Below are positions 51,375-51,949 of a DNA stretch of 51,949 nt, in pieces. Position 1 is the first letter of the stretch. Each line of letters opens with the position of its first letter. Source of the stretch: Deltaproteobacteria bacterium (GTDB lineage: Bacteria > Myxococcota > B64-G9); contig JAFGRB010000164.1 of the NCBI GenBank assembly GCA_016935365.1, positions 1-51,949 of the forward strand. The letters run 5' to 3'. The notes under the pieces were generated by a model that saw nothing but the letters and a program-made list of their open reading frames with translations, was not told the DNA's origin and did no database searches. The position numbers and the translations under genes are program-made.

Positions 51375-51425
51375 CTCACTCGACTCCGCTTTCGCCCCGA
51401 GGTCAAAGACCGAGGTTCCGTCGAA

Positions 51426-51949
51426 TCACTTGAGCATCGGTATGCAGGTGCATTCGCCCCATTCGTTGTAACCACAGCGCTCCCCCGATCCGCAGGCGCC
51501 AGCCGTGTCCACGCAGAGCACCTCGCAGGCGCCGCCGATGCACCGGCCGCGCTCGCAGCCCGAGCTGTATCCGCAGTCCTCCACGAGGCTGCTGCCCGTG
51601 CAGGCGCCCGCCTGGCACACGGGCTGCCGCAGCTCGGTCCGCTCGCAGTAGAGCTCCCCGCAGACCGTCCCGTTGGCCCGCCTGCCGCAGGCCGCTCCGG
51701 TGCCGCTGCAGTTGCCGGTGGTGCAATCCCCGGCGTCGCACTCGTCCTTCAGATCCTGGCTGGTGGTCTGATTCCCGCAGGTGAAGCGGGCGGTGCACCT
51801 CTGGCACAGACCGCAGTCCTCGTGCTGGCTGGAGTCATAGACGCACTCGCCATCCTGACACTCGGCGCAGGTGCCGCAGTCGTAGCCATCGTTGCGCAGG
51901 CAAGATCCTCTGCCGTTGCAGTTTTGTCGCTTGCAGGTACCGCCGTCGC
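51426..51949 (-). CDS. Cys-rich secreted protein, 3' part only
   Basis: The frame is open from the window edge to a TGA at 51426, giving about 174 residues of the C-terminus; the start lies outside. The sequence is dominated by regularly spaced cysteines (CKRQNCNGRGSC, CGTCAECQDGEC, CGLCQRCTARFTC, ending CGYNEWGECTCIP). This style resembles the Cys repeats of the lipoproteins at 44407 and 49908, so it is likely surface-exposed. No enzyme domain visible. Confidence 0.75.
   Translation of the reverse strand, partial: DGGTCKRQNCNGRGSCLRNDGYDCGTCAECQDGECVYDSSQHEDCGLCQRCTARFTCGNQTTSQDLKDECDAGDCTTGNCSGTGAACGRRANGTVCGELYCERTELRQPVCQAGACTGSSLVEDCGYSSGCERGRCIGGACEVLCVDTAGACGSGERCGYNEWGECTCIPMLK

Overview
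The window is a GC-rich (roughly two-thirds G+C by eye), gene-dense stretch of a bacterial chromosome. About 42 protein genes are visible, mostly on the minus strand; I saw no rRNA, tRNA or CRISPR array, and no gene-free stretch longer than 300 bases. Several traits suggest an uncultured anaerobic or facultative member of the Myxococcota/Desulfobacterota (former Deltaproteobacteria): lipoproteins with Asp-Ala-Gly-rich linkers after the lipobox, Cys-rich EGF-like secreted proteins, an MglA-like GTPase, many sensor kinases, a sigma-54 activator, and an Mvh/Hdr-type hydrogenase. This placement is an inference from gene content.

Layout. (1) 1-3949: an operon of lipoprotein, ECF sigma factor, membrane anti-sigma factor, and a secreted caspase-fold protease ending in a predicted beta-barrel. 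(2) 4119-7453: a VIT/von Willebrand protein, also with a barrel-like C-terminus, divergent from a lipoprotein. (3) 7447-14124: an operon for a group 3c-type [NiFe] hydrogenase with heterodisulfide-reductase-like modules (HdrCB fusion, HdrA, MvhD, MvhG, MvhA, maturation protease). It has a readable promoter whose -35 box lies in a perfect palindrome. (4) 14308-22018: a DUF6600-like, Ser/Arg-repeat protein behind a clear sigma-54 promoter, next to a membrane-bound sigma-54 activator and two kinases, one without an ATPase domain. (5) 22074-22511: a decayed vapBC-like module in which the antitoxin is intact and the toxin is deleted and out of frame; its promoter and operator can be read. (6) 22577-36184: a long run of close or overlapping minus-strand genes: hsp20, lon, MglA-like GTPase, PocR-type kinase, receiver, MCP, cheW, cheY, cheA, larB, larC, glgB. 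(7) 36205-37863: an AAA ATPase plus a small unrecognised partner. (8) 37948-43480: archaeal-type phosphoglycerate mutase, a nucleotidase-like metallophosphatase with a barrel-like C-terminus, and an acyl-CoA synthetase with its own promoter. (9) 43653-51949: envelope proteins (SagB-type nitroreductase, Cys-rich lipoproteins, transglutaminase-like lipoprotein) mixed with sixA, a Sel1-repeat protein and an RluA-type pseudouridine synthase. The last gene runs off the right edge.

How the parts relate. Hydrogenase plus Hdr proteins would couple H2 oxidation to reduction of ferredoxin and an unknown (disulfide-like) acceptor by flavin-based bifurcation. LarB/LarC point to a second nickel enzyme, a lactate-racemase-type enzyme, encoded elsewhere. 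The two most system-like regions are the sigma/anti-sigma/caspase operon, where a periplasmic protease could act on the anti-sigma factor, and the sigma-54 activator next to a sigma-54-promoted cell-surface gene.
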